From NCBI GenBank assembly GCA_937894335.1, contig CALCRU010000037.1, forward strand, positions 1 to 34,852: 34,852 bases of DNA, in the 5' to 3' direction. Shown in pieces: positions 24,529-32,632 of the stretch (position 1 is the first letter of the stretch; each line of letters begins with the position of its first letter). This stretch comes from an uncultured Treponema sp. (GTDB lineage: Bacteria > Spirochaetota > Spirochaetia > Treponematales > Treponemataceae). The notes under the pieces were generated by a model, which was given only the letters and a program-made list of their open reading frames with translations, searched no databases and was not told where the DNA came from. Made by a program: the position numbers and the translations under genes.

Positions 24529-25365
24529 TTACTTTTCAGGAGTAAGAGCAACTTCTGCGTATTCTGAAACAGTGTTAAGCACGGGAAGTGAACCTGCAAA
24601 GATTGAGGCAGATGAGAAATCAGAATTTACAAACTCTGAGCCATTATTGTTGGTCAAAGTAAATGAACGGGTTACACCTTCCTTGCCCCATGAAGTTCCT
24701 GATGCAGGATTTTTCTTTGTAGAACCAGATGTTGCACCTGTAGAAACATTTGCAGCCGTAACGCCGTCTTCCCACCACTGGCACTTTGCAGTGCAAACCA
24801 TCTGGGTGTAACCCTGGAAAGCAACCGCACCGTCAAGCTTAAAGTCAAATTTTTCTACATCAGAGCAAGTTGCTGTAGTTTCATCAAACTGGTCATAGTA
24901 GCGCTTGGAATCCTTGTAATTATTTTGAAAAGTTGTTATTGAGTTGTCACCCTTTTTATTAAATTTTACAGTCTGAGAGTCTGTAATAAGGGTATCTAGA
25001 CTGTATGGAGTACCATTTTTGTCTTCCATGCCAATTCCATACAAGTAGCGAAGAGTTAGAGTACCGTTTGTAATGTCCTGATTTTCTCCAAGACCATATG
25101 TTCCAAACCAGAACGTATTTATTCCGTCATCAAAATTTTCGTAGTACTCGTAGAAATATGCCTTGTTGCCAGCGGTTAAATTTTCAGACTTGCCTGAAAA
25201 ATAAAATGTAACGCGAATTGTCTTTCCGTCAGAAGGCCTAGCAAAAGTTCCTGACTGCCATGTTCCGTAAAAGTCATCCTTTCCAAAGTTACAGCCGGTA
25301 AAGGAAAGGGCGCACAAAGTCAGCATAAAAGCAGAAATAATTGCAAATTTATTTGTCTTCTTCAT
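24529..25365 (-). CDS. Lipoprotein of unknown function
   Basis: The protein has 278 residues. A lipoprotein signal ends SFTGC with Cys25 as the lipidation site. The mature protein begins KDDFYGTWQSG, the kind of opening seen in lipocalin-like and other small beta-barrel lipoproteins (DxxxGxW), and is rich in Tyr, Phe, Thr and Asn with many short strands. I cannot place it in a named family. A well-placed AGGAG precedes the start. It is monocistronic, with a strong promoter and a strong terminator, which suggests substantial expression. Confidence 0.82.
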   Translation of the reverse strand: MKKTNKFAIISAFMLTLCALSFTGCNFGKDDFYGTWQSGTFARPSDGKTIRVTFYFSGKSENLTAGNKAYFYEYYENFDDGINTFWFGTYGLGENQDITNGTLTLRYLYGIGMEDKNGTPYSLDTLITDSQTVKFNKKGDNSITTFQNNYKDSKRYYDQFDETTATCSDVEKFDFKLDGAVAFQGYTQMVCTAKCQWWEDGVTAANVSTGATSGSTKKNPASGTSWGKEGVTRSFTLTNNNGSEFVNSDFSSASIFAGSLPVLNTVSEYAEVALTPEK

Positions 25366-25402
25366 TAGTTACTCCTGTATACAATAACAAACAGTGGAAA
25401 CT

Positions 25403-25432
25403 ATTGTAACAAAAATCAGTTTGTTTTGTCAA
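25403..25432 (-). promoter_or_regulatory. Promoter of the 24529 lipoprotein gene
   Basis: A consensus TTGACA (25427-25432), 18 bp, TACAAT (25403-25408). The -35 box lies in the last codons of mazG. The leader is about 30 nt with AGGAG near its end. Confidence 0.7.
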
Positions 25433-26234
25433 TGAGACTGTTTTGCTCGGTTTTTGCTTCCTTCCACAGCTTTATCATGTCGTCCAGATTTTTTGGCTGT
25501 CCCTGCTCAACATGCGTGTAGCGAAAATAGAATTTTTTTAAGGCACCCTCAAGAGCCACATCAGGAGACACCCTGCACTTTCTGCAAACATTTACAACTG
25601 CAAGCAGAAGGTCTCCCAGTTCTTCTTCCAAATGTTCAGATTTTTTTTCGTCTGCCAAAGCCTCTTCCACTTCCAAAGTTTCTTCTTTTACTTTTAAAAG
25701 AGCATCTTCTGTTGTGGGCCAGTCAAATCCTTTAGAGGCGGCTTTCTTTACATATTTAAAGGCCTTTAAAAGGGGAGGAAATGATGCAGGCACTTCGTCC
25801 AAGACGGATTTTCTTGCCCTGCCCTCCTTGCAGTGCTTTATCTCGTCCCACTTGAGGTTTACATCGGCTTCGGTCTTTATTTTTTCGTCAGTTGAACCAA
25901 ACACATGGGGATGCCTACCAACCATTTTCTGCCTCATGCTTTGGGCCATGTCGCTTACGGTAAAGTCTTCTGCAAGTTCATACAAGTAAGAAATAAAAAG
26001 CGCATTGTACAGAACATCTCCCAACTCTTCCTTTGCATGCTGAGGATTTTCTTCGCCAATGGCATCCACAGCCTCAAAGGTTTCCTCTACAAGGTACTGC
26101 CTCATGGTAAGCGGAGTCTGAGCCTTGTCCCATGGACATCCGTTTTTTCCCATAAGGGTTTTCGCCAAATCATAAAGTCCAAAGAGCGCTTCTTTTGTAT
26201 CTTCGTCTGACGAATTATTTTCCTTACCACTCAT
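25416..26234 (-). CDS. mazG: Nucleoside triphosphate pyrophosphohydrolase MazG
   Basis: MazG hydrolyses (deoxy)nucleoside triphosphates to monophosphates and pyrophosphate and helps clear aberrant nucleotides. The protein (272 residues) has two MazG helical domains: the first with GCPWDKAQT, EETFEA and EELGDVLYN (about 30-105), the second with EETLEVEEAL and EEELGDLLLA (about 165-235). Their Glu/Asp sets bind magnesium. The start ATG at 26234 overlaps the pth stop (ATGA). A longer frame to 26270 exists but would lie wholly inside pth. Linked expression with pth suggests a shared housekeeping operon. Confidence 0.94.
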   Translation of the reverse strand: MSGKENNSSDEDTKEALFGLYDLAKTLMGKNGCPWDKAQTPLTMRQYLVEETFEAVDAIGEENPQHAKEELGDVLYNALFISYLYELAEDFTVSDMAQSMRQKMVGRHPHVFGSTDEKIKTEADVNLKWDEIKHCKEGRARKSVLDEVPASFPPLLKAFKYVKKAASKGFDWPTTEDALLKVKEETLEVEEALADEKKSEHLEEELGDLLLAVVNVCRKCRVSPDVALEGALKKFYFRYTHVEQGQPKNLDDMIKLWKEAKTEQNSLIDKTN

Positions 26235-26863
26235 TTTGTAGCCTCGGGAATTACTTTTTTCTTTGACCACTCGCCCAAAAGGTTTGACGGATCTTTTGCA
26301 CTTAAAACTTTATAGAAGAGGTCTCCTGCAGAAGTAAACATCTGGGACAACATTATTTTTTCGTCGGATGTAAAATGTCCCAAAACATAAGAAGCAACCT
26401 CTCCGTTAGTGCACTTTCCAATTCCAAACCTAATGCGCCAAAAATCCGCAGTAGAAAGATTTTCTTTTGTAGACCTAAGTCCGTTGTGTCCTCCTAGTCC
26501 GCCACCAAACTTAAGGCTTAGAGTTCCGGGAGGCAGTTCAATTTCGTCATGAAGAACAAGAACGCTTTCGGGCTTTATCTTGTAAAAGCGACAAGCTTCT
26601 GATATGGCTTCTCCACTTTTGTTCATGTAGGTAAGAGGCTTTAAAAAATGAATCTGCCTGTCTTGGACATGAACCTGCATGTCTGGCTTTAATAGCGTTA
26701 GCAAAGACTGCACCGGTGCGGAAGCATAGCATGAATGAAATTTTTCTGACCATGAAAGGCTGGACTCTACAGGAAGGGAGGAAGCAAAAAGCCATGCGGC
26801 GTTATGCCTTGTGTCCTCGTATTCCCTTCCGTAGTTTCCCAAAAAAGCAACAAGTTCTATCAT
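26231..26863 (-). CDS. pth: Peptidyl-tRNA hydrolase
   Basis: Pth rescues tRNAs from peptidyl-tRNAs that drop off ribosomes. The 210-residue protein has the catalytic His20 in TRHNAAW, the HDEIELPPGTLSLKFGGGLGGHNGLRS block with the supporting Asp, and FWRIRFGIG. The first motif is LGNYG where LGNPG is usual, a mild deviation. It is longer than typical (about 190) because of an insertion after residue 35 (SLSWSEKFHSCYASAPVQ). The gene is first in a pth-mazG operon and its start lacks a ribosome-binding site. Confidence 0.94.
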   Translation of the reverse strand: MIELVAFLGNYGREYEDTRHNAAWLFASSLPVESSLSWSEKFHSCYASAPVQSLLTLLKPDMQVHVQDRQIHFLKPLTYMNKSGEAISEACRFYKIKPESVLVLHDEIELPPGTLSLKFGGGLGGHNGLRSTKENLSTADFWRIRFGIGKCTNGEVASYVLGHFTSDEKIMLSQMFTSAGDLFYKVLSAKDPSNLLGEWSKKKVIPEATK

Positions 26864-26869
26864 GCTTAC

Positions 26870-26899
26870 ATTCTAGCACAAATGCAGTTTCTTATGCAA
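26870..26899 (-). promoter_or_regulatory. Promoter of pth-mazG, predicted leaderless
   Basis: TTGCAT (26894-26899), 18 bp, TAGAAT (26870-26875), with only 6 nt to the pth ATG and no ribosome-binding site. Confidence 0.55.
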
Positions 26900-26922
26900 A
26901 GCATGCAGAGGTCGCCTTTACA

Positions 26923-29136
26923 TTACAGCTTCTTTCGGTTAAGACGCAATGAGTTTGCAACTGCAATCATGGTAACGCCTACATCGCCAAAAACAGCCAT
27001 CCACATGTTTGCAATGCCTAGCGTACTCAAAACCATTATTGCAACCTTTACACCCAGTGCAAAAATAATGTTTTGCCAAACAATGTTCATTGTCTTTTTT
27101 CCAACTTTTACAGCATCGGCAACTTTTGAAGGCTTGTCGTCCATTACCACAACATCGGCAGCTTCTATTGCAGCATCGCTTCCTATTCCTCCCATAGCAA
27201 TTCCCACATCGGCACGGGTAAGAACTGGAGCATCGTTAATTCCGTCACCTACAAAAGCAACTGGTTTTCCGCCCTGAGCCATTATAGACTCAAGGTGAGC
27301 CACTTTATCCTGAGGTAAAAGTTCCGCATGAACTTCGTCTATACCAATAGAGTCTGCAATTTTTTTAGCGGCGCTTTCTGTGTCTCCTGTAAGAAGAACA
27401 GTCTTTTTTATTCCGCACTTCTTAAGGTTTTCAACGGCAAGAGAAGCATCGTCCTTTGCAACATCGCTTATGATAATATGTCCTGCATAGGTTCCGTCTA
27501 CAGAAACATGAACTACCGTACCCGTGTCATCTTCGTGGCAGGGAATAATGCCTGTAACATTTTCTTCCTGCATAAGGCGCATGTTTCCAGCAAGAATTTT
27601 TTTACCTTCTATTACTGCCCTAACTCCGTGTCCGCTAAGTTCTTCACAATCGCTTATGCTTAAAGACTCGCAAAGCCTACAATGATGGGCCACTTTAAGA
27701 GACCGTGAAATTGGATGCTTTGAGTAATATTCTGCATGAGTTGCATAGGCAAGAAGTTCTTCTCCACTTACTCTGTTTGCATCAACAGGATGAATGGCAA
27801 CAACTTCAAACACACCCTTTGTAAGAGTTCCTGTTTTATCAAAGACAACGGCATCTGTTTTTGCAAGCTGCTCAATGAATGTTGACCCCTTTACAAGAAT
27901 TCCGTTACGAGAAGCAAGACCAATTCCTGCAAAGAAACTTAGGGGAACAGAAATAACCAGTGCGCAGGGGCATGAAACTACAAGGAACATAAGTGCGCGG
28001 TAAATCCATGTGCGCCATTCCCCATGCATAAGAAGCGGTGGAATTAGAGCAACACAAAGGGCAAGCAGGCACACAAGTGGAGTATAGACCTTTGAAAAGC
28101 GAGAGACAAACTTCTGCATTTTTGCCTTTTTACTCTGTGCGTTTTCAACCAAATCAAGCACACGGCTTACGGTACTTTCTGCAAAGGGTTTTGTTACCTT
28201 AATGGTAAGCACACCGTTCTGATTTACAAAGCCGGCAAACACCTCTGAACCTTCAAGCACTTCTCTTGGAACACTTTCTCCAGTAAGGGCCGCCGTATCT
28301 ACAAAGGAAGAACCAGAAACTACAAGTCCGTCCAGAGGAATGCGCTCACCTGCACTTACGCGGATAATTGAACCTACAGCAACGCTTTCTGCCTTAACCT
28401 GAACAAAGTTACCGTCCTTTTCAACACAGGCAACATCGGGGCGTACATCCATAAGCTGTCTGATTGATTTCTTAGACTTACCCACAGCCTTGCCTTCAAG
28501 AAATTCTCCCAACTGGAACAGAATCATTACAGCAACCGCTTCGGGATATTCACCTACACAAATTGCACCCACAGTTGCAACCGTCATTAAAAATTCTTCG
28601 CCAAAGAATTCTCCGTGCAGAAGATTTTCAACGGCTTCGTGAATTACTTCAAAGCCCACAATCATGTAGGCAACAAAATACAGGGCAAGAGAAATTCCTT
28701 TATGAACAAGGGCACCTATTTCCCCTCCAAAAACAGAAGACAGTAAGTTACCCAGAGGAGAAATACGGGACACTGCAAGAGCCAGGACAAACAAAACTGA
28801 TGCAATTATAATTTTCTTAAGAGCACCGTCTTCTTCTCCGTGGTCATGCCCATGGTCGTGATGGTGACAGCCACAGTCATCATCGTCGTCATCATCATCG
28901 TGGTGGTGGTGACAGCCACAGTCATCATCGTCATCGTCATCGTCTTCGTCATGGTGATGATGGTGATGCTCATGATGACAGCCACAGTCATCATCATCGT
29001 CGTCATCGTCTTCGTCATGGTGATGATGGTGATGTTCATGCTCCCCATGTTCATCATGCTCATGGACATGTTCATGCCCGTGACAATGCTCATGCTCTTT
29101 TTCTTCTAACTCTATTTCTTCATCCTTTTCGCTCAT
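26923..29136 (-). CDS. P1B-type Zn/Cd-exporting ATPase with His/Asp-rich N-terminus
   Basis: This inner-membrane pump (737 residues) should export zinc, cadmium or lead. The core is complete: CPC in the sixth membrane helix (about 388-391), the phosphorylated DKTGTLTKG (about 432), SKHPIS, GDGINDAP (about 634) and a last helix pair with Lys and D-V-G (FGDVGVTMI), which marks the Zn/Cd/Pb class. In place of the usual CxxC heavy-metal domain, residues 1-105 are an extreme metal-binding tail with over 30 His and three blocks of eight Asp followed by CGC-His. It follows the SmtB-type repressor by 13 nt, with a good ribosome-binding site (AAGGAGG), so metal should induce the pump. Confidence 0.95.
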   Translation of the reverse strand: MSEKDEEIELEEKEHEHCHGHEHVHEHDEHGEHEHHHHHHDEDDDDDDDDCGCHHEHHHHHHDEDDDDDDDDCGCHHHHDDDDDDDDCGCHHHDHGHDHGEEDGALKKIIIASVLFVLALAVSRISPLGNLLSSVFGGEIGALVHKGISLALYFVAYMIVGFEVIHEAVENLLHGEFFGEEFLMTVATVGAICVGEYPEAVAVMILFQLGEFLEGKAVGKSKKSIRQLMDVRPDVACVEKDGNFVQVKAESVAVGSIIRVSAGERIPLDGLVVSGSSFVDTAALTGESVPREVLEGSEVFAGFVNQNGVLTIKVTKPFAESTVSRVLDLVENAQSKKAKMQKFVSRFSKVYTPLVCLLALCVALIPPLLMHGEWRTWIYRALMFLVVSCPCALVISVPLSFFAGIGLASRNGILVKGSTFIEQLAKTDAVVFDKTGTLTKGVFEVVAIHPVDANRVSGEELLAYATHAEYYSKHPISRSLKVAHHCRLCESLSISDCEELSGHGVRAVIEGKKILAGNMRLMQEENVTGIIPCHEDDTGTVVHVSVDGTYAGHIIISDVAKDDASLAVENLKKCGIKKTVLLTGDTESAAKKIADSIGIDEVHAELLPQDKVAHLESIMAQGGKPVAFVGDGINDAPVLTRADVGIAMGGIGSDAAIEAADVVVMDDKPSKVADAVKVGKKTMNIVWQNIIFALGVKVAIMVLSTLGIANMWMAVFGDVGVTMIAVANSLRLNRKKL
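28865..29040 (-). repeat. In-frame tandem repeats encoding His6-Asp8-CGC units
   Basis: The word gacagccaca recurs at 28866, 28911 and 28977, giving periods of 45 and 66 bp (15 and 22 codons). The 66-bp copies are almost identical at DNA level, so the array looks recently duplicated and prone to change copy number without breaking the frame. Confidence 0.85.
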
Positions 29137-29149
29137 CTATATTGCCTCC

Positions 29150-29485
29150 TTATTTTTCTTCCATTACATGCTCAAGGCCAATGCTGATAATAGAACGCAC
29201 ATGACTGTCTGCCAAAGAATAAATCTGAAGCTGACCGTCACGCTCACTTTTTACCAAACCACTCTTCTTTAAAACCCTAAGCTGCTGACTTACCGCCGGC
29301 TGGGAAATTTCGAGCATTCTGGCAAGATCCGTAACATTCATGCTTGACGAAATAAGCGCATACAAAATCTTCACTCTTGTAGAGTCACCAAAATTCTTAA
29401 AAAGTTCCGCAAGTTCGTTAAGAACTTTTTCCTTATTTTTTGAATCCAAAAGAGGAAGACTTTTTACTCCCTGTTTTACAGCCAT
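29150..29485 (-). CDS. SmtB-type zinc-responsive ArsR-family repressor
   Basis: The protein (111 residues) is a winged-helix repressor: recognition helix QPAVSQQLRVLKKSGLV after LARMLEIS. Its last helix carries D93, H95, H106 and E109, exactly the spacing of the alpha-5 zinc site of SmtB (D104, H106, H117, E120). There are no cysteines, so the alpha-3N metal site of CadC-type sensors is absent. Zinc binding should release it from the operator upstream. I chose ATG 29485 with GGAG 5 nt before it; a GTG two codons upstream overlaps that ribosome-binding site. It is co-transcribed with the ATPase. Confidence 0.95.
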   Translation of the reverse strand: MAVKQGVKSLPLLDSKNKEKVLNELAELFKNFGDSTRVKILYALISSSMNVTDLARMLEISQPAVSQQLRVLKKSGLVKSERDGQLQIYSLADSHVRSIISIGLEHVMEEK

Positions 29486-29517
29486 ATTCACTCCGTAATA
29501 TATTTAACTAATTGCTT

Positions 29518-29551
29518 ATATAAGCATACACTTATATTCATATTCTGTCAA
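29518..29551 (-). promoter_or_regulatory. Zinc operon promoter with ArsR/SmtB operator
   Basis: A consensus -35 TTGACA (29546-29551), 17 bp, TATGCT (29523-29528). Covering the -10 box is a perfect inverted repeat ATATAAG-N6-CTTATAT (29518-29537), overlapped by the 14-bp palindrome TGCTTATATAAGCA (29513-29526). Both fit an ArsR-family dimer site, so repressor binding would block polymerase. Confidence 0.8.
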
Positions 29552-29572
29552 CAGAAAAAGAAAAAAATAAAT

Positions 29573-30223
29573 TTACAAAATTTTCATTATTTCTTTTGCA
29601 GAAGAAAAGAGATGCCACAGACGGCTCTTGCAAAGTTCATCAGGCTGAATCCGGTCGGGAATCATAATGCACTTTAAGCCAGCTCGCCACGCGCTTTCTA
29701 TGCCATTAGGACTGTCTTCAACCGCAACCGCATATTCTGGCTTAACTCCGGCTTTTTCGCAGGCACGAAGATAAATTTCAGGCTCAGGCTTAGACTTTAC
29801 AACCTCGTCACCGCAGACGCTTACCGTAAAAAAATCCAGAAGTCCAACAGGAAGAAGTTCCTCCTCCACTACAGGACGAGCAGAAGAAGAAGCAAGAGCA
29901 AGTAGATAGCCTTCGTTCTTTAGATAAGAAAGGCAGTCCTTTATAAAAGGCTTTACGGGAACCCCATTTTCTTTCTGGTAATCAGAAGCAAGTTGAGAAG
30001 TTAGATTCCAAAAATAGTCTCCGTCAAAACCGCTTCCGTAAAAATCCTTAAGCTTTAAAATCGTATCTTCCCTGCTTAATCCCAAAACCTGTCTGTGAAT
30101 TGAATCTATGTTTTGCAGGGAAAGTTTTTGTGCGGCCTGGCGCCAACTTTCTTCGTAGACTTTTTCGCTGTCAACAAGAAGGCCGTCCATGTCAAACACA
30201 AGGGCTTTAATTTCGCTTTTCAT
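29573..30223 (-). CDS. HAD phosphatase, beta-phosphoglucomutase-like
   Basis: The protein (216 residues) is a HAD-IA hydrolase with nucleophile motif VFDMDGLLVDSE (D11, D13), motif II Ser in LASSSA, Lys in SKPEPEIY and the acidic VEDSPNG. The DGLLVDSE form is typical of sugar-phosphate phosphatases and beta-phosphoglucomutase relatives. The start lies 17 nt inside the end of the glycosyltransferase gene. It is the last gene of the operon, and I see no clear terminator after it. Confidence 0.88.
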   Translation of the reverse strand: MKSEIKALVFDMDGLLVDSEKVYEESWRQAAQKLSLQNIDSIHRQVLGLSREDTILKLKDFYGSGFDGDYFWNLTSQLASDYQKENGVPVKPFIKDCLSYLKNEGYLLALASSSARPVVEEELLPVGLLDFFTVSVCGDEVVKSKPEPEIYLRACEKAGVKPEYAVAVEDSPNGIESAWRAGLKCIMIPDRIQPDELCKSRLWHLFSSAKEIMKIL

Positions 30224-31355
30224 GCATTTCCACCGCATCACACAGCATAATTTCCATCATGCGCATGCATTCTTCCTGATCAAACTGATGAGCCATTTTC
30301 TTATATTCTTCAACAGTTTTTTCCAGTTCGTCAGGATGTTCAATCCAGTAGTCAATTTTTTTTGTAAGGTCCTTTACGCAATTTTCGCGGAAAAGATTTC
30401 TTTGATCCAAAGCAAAAGCCTTTGTTGCACTTCGCTTTGCATTGTTAATAACTGGCACAAGCCCACAGCAGATTGCCTCTATGCAGGAAATCGCCTCAAT
30501 TTCTATAAAGGCGGTATGCACATAAAGATTTGCCCTGTTAAGAAGTTCCACCAGTGCAGTACGGGAGTAAAATGTAAAATCTGCATCAACACCAAGCCGC
30601 AACGCAAGTTTCTGATATGAACGAAGGAATGGACCTTCTCCTGCAAAACAGATTTTTATTTCGTCACGATGAATAGATTTTCCAACAGCCTTAATAAGAA
30701 GCTGCTGAGCCTTTTCCTTACTAAAGCGACCAGAACATACGATTACAAATTTTTCATTTTTTCTAGAAAGATGATTGTTTTTATAAATTGAATTTACACC
30801 GTTAGAAATGATTGCGGCATTCGTCTTATGCTTTACAGCCTTTTCAAACACATCGCGGATAAATTTTGTGGGATAGTGAATGCAGTCGCAGTACTGATAA
30901 AGACCATAATAAAATTCCTTATAAATTGCCTTTGAAACCAGTTCGTTATTCTGAAGATGCACATGGGCGGAAACATTTTCTGCCTGACAGTGAAAACTTG
31001 CGGTAACGGGTTTTTCCAATTCCTTTGCAATATGAATTGCAGTCTGACCTATTAAAAGAGGAAGCTGAATGTGAACTACATCTGCATCCTTCATTGCATT
31101 GGCCAAAATATCATGATCCACCTTTGCAAGAGACACACCGTTATTTGCAATTATTTTATCCGCTACAGAGCCAAGGGAAAGCGTTGGCAAAAGACAGCGA
31201 TCTTCTTCTGGAATGCCAGATTTTTCAAAATCGTTGGAAACAACTTTAACAGAATGTCCCCCCTTCTCTTTTAGAAAACGGATAAGATTTAAAGTTGCAA
31301 CAGTAGTTCCATTATTTGGTTCACCCAACACATCGCATACAATTGTAATTTTCAT
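30207..31355 (-). CDS. GT4-family glycosyltransferase
   Basis: The protein (382 residues) has the GT-B fold: an N-terminal acceptor half starting MKITIVCDVLGEPNNGTTVA, and a C-terminal nucleotide-sugar half with CSGRFSKEKAQQLL and the E-x7-E type motif in EIEAISCIEAICCGLVPVI. It lacks a signal or membrane helix but has basic patches in the N-half, as in membrane-surface lipid glycosyltransferases such as diacylglycerol glucosyltransferases; that substrate is only a suggestion. Its ATG overlaps the stop of the upstream HAD gene (ATGA) and has a GGAGG ribosome-binding site. Confidence 0.88.
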   Translation of the reverse strand: MKITIVCDVLGEPNNGTTVATLNLIRFLKEKGGHSVKVVSNDFEKSGIPEEDRCLLPTLSLGSVADKIIANNGVSLAKVDHDILANAMKDADVVHIQLPLLIGQTAIHIAKELEKPVTASFHCQAENVSAHVHLQNNELVSKAIYKEFYYGLYQYCDCIHYPTKFIRDVFEKAVKHKTNAAIISNGVNSIYKNNHLSRKNEKFVIVCSGRFSKEKAQQLLIKAVGKSIHRDEIKICFAGEGPFLRSYQKLALRLGVDADFTFYSRTALVELLNRANLYVHTAFIEIEAISCIEAICCGLVPVINNAKRSATKAFALDQRNLFRENCVKDLTKKIDYWIEHPDELEKTVEEYKKMAHQFDQEECMRMMEIMLCDAVEMHEKRN

Positions 31356-31936
31356 ATATGAACCTCCAGCAAAGAAGCAAGGTCATCCGCATTTGTAAAC
31401 TGAATTGCACGAATTCCAAGACTGGCGGCTGCATCGCAGTTGTCTTTTCTGTCGTCAATAAAAACTGCATCCTTTGGCTCAACCTGCTCAGATGCAAGAA
31501 TTATTTTCCAAAACAGAGTATCAGGCTTTGACACTCCCATAAGAAAAGAAGCATAGGTTTGATCAAAATACTGGTAGTCACCCCGTTCAATATGATTTGC
31601 ATAATGACAGTCGATTGTATTTGTTCCACATACCACGCGGTTGCCCTTTTTCTTTAATTCACGAATTATTGCAACAGTTTTTTCGTTCAATACGGGATGA
31701 AAAAGCCAGTGCCACCAGTTGGTTAGAACTTTTTTTCCAGAGCGTTCAGAAAACTCTTTCCAAAATTCTTTTGTACTAATTACACCGTCAGAACAGAGTG
31801 AAAACAAATCTTCTCCCGAAGGCCTTTTACAACATGCACGAAATTCATCCTCAGAAATGCCAATAAGTTCGCAAGCACGGGGAAGGTCATTTGCAGTTGA
31901 GGTAACAACTCCGCCCATATCAAAAATGTAAAGCAT
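31352..31936 (-). CDS. HAD hydrolase, YihX-like
   Basis: The protein (194 residues) starts MLYIFDMGGVVTS with the nucleophile Asp at 6. The second acidic residue of the usual DxD is replaced by Gly, as in the FDxGGV/FDLGNV branch that includes the glucose-1-phosphate phosphatase YihX. A threonine/asparagine motif II (CGTNTIDCHY), SKPDTLFW with Lys, and FIDDRKDN are present. The start at 31936 has GGAG before it. It overlaps the glycosyltransferase gene. Confidence 0.87.
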   Translation of the reverse strand: MLYIFDMGGVVTSTANDLPRACELIGISEDEFRACCKRPSGEDLFSLCSDGVISTKEFWKEFSERSGKKVLTNWWHWLFHPVLNEKTVAIIRELKKKGNRVVCGTNTIDCHYANHIERGDYQYFDQTYASFLMGVSKPDTLFWKIILASEQVEPKDAVFIDDRKDNCDAAASLGIRAIQFTNADDLASLLEVHI

Positions 31937-31946
31937 ATACACTCCG

Positions 31947-32594
31947 TTATTTTATTGTAACGACATTTTTTAAATCGTCAAACTGAACAAGTTTTTCTAT
32001 GTACATGTCAGCAGCACCAAATCCGTAGGAAGCCCACACAAAAGGAATATGAGCCTGCCTGCATGCATCGCAGTCGCCCTGAGTGTCGCCAACATAAACA
32101 GGAGCGTGTAGATTGTTACGAGCAACAACAAGCTGAATATTTTCGCTCTTACCTTTTCCAGTATTTCCAAAACATTCAAAGTCACGGATATAGGGAAGAA
32201 GCCCAGTCTTTTCAAGCACAAGTTCTATGTACCCAGACTGACAGTTGCTAACAATAAAAAAATCTACAGAAGAAGAAAGTTCGGTAACGGTTTCTTTTAC
32301 GCCTGAATACATAATGTCTAACTGATTTTCTTTAAGCGCAATCTGCTCTTCGGTACAACAGTATGACATGAGCATACTTCTTTTTTCTTCATCAAGTTCT
32401 GGCCATAGGTCAAAAGCAATTACATCCATCGTCTTGCCAAATTCTTTCTGAAGCATATCGGCATTAACCTTGCGGCACTTGAATCCGCTTGCGTCAATTG
32501 CCTTGTTCCATGCGACAGCAACTATACCCGTTGTATTCCAGAGCGTTCCGTCTACATCAAGAATGATTCCGTCAAAGCGAGTTGCATTTTCCAT
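31947..32594 (-). CDS. HAD phosphatase, Gph-like
   Basis: The protein (215 residues) has LDVDGTLWNTT (D13, D15), VSNCQSGY, GKGKSENI with the motif III Lys, and YVGDTQGDCDA. These are the four HAD-IA motifs of phosphoglycolate phosphatase-type enzymes. It heads the operon HAD - HAD - GT4 - HAD. Its promoter is clear and its ATG has no ribosome-binding site, the same leaderless pattern as ftsH and polA. The exact substrate is not evident. Confidence 0.88.
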   Translation of the reverse strand: MENATRFDGIILDVDGTLWNTTGIVAVAWNKAIDASGFKCRKVNADMLQKEFGKTMDVIAFDLWPELDEEKRSMLMSYCCTEEQIALKENQLDIMYSGVKETVTELSSSVDFFIVSNCQSGYIELVLEKTGLLPYIRDFECFGNTGKGKSENIQLVVARNNLHAPVYVGDTQGDCDACRQAHIPFVWASYGFGAADMYIEKLVQFDDLKNVVTIK

Positions 32595-32600
32595 TTTTTT

Positions 32601-32629
32601 AGTATAACGGATTTCTTGCCCTTATACAA
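32601..32629 (-). promoter_or_regulatory. Promoter of the HAD-GT4 operon, predicted leaderless
   Basis: TTGTAT (32624-32629), 17 bp, TATACT (32601-32606), then six A residues and the ATG. It lies in the 38 bases between the amylase stop codon and this gene. Confidence 0.65.
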
Positions 32630-32632
32630 TCG

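Noticed and set aside
26231..26270. Longer MazG start at 26270
   Set aside because: The extra 12 residues lie inside the pth end and have no ribosome-binding site; the ATGA overlap at 26231-26234 is the usual coupled start.
28840..29109. Plus-strand reading frame rich in Val and Met opposite the ATPase N-terminus
   Set aside because: It is the complement of the His/Asp codon runs, has no ribosome-binding site and mirrors a clearly real gene.
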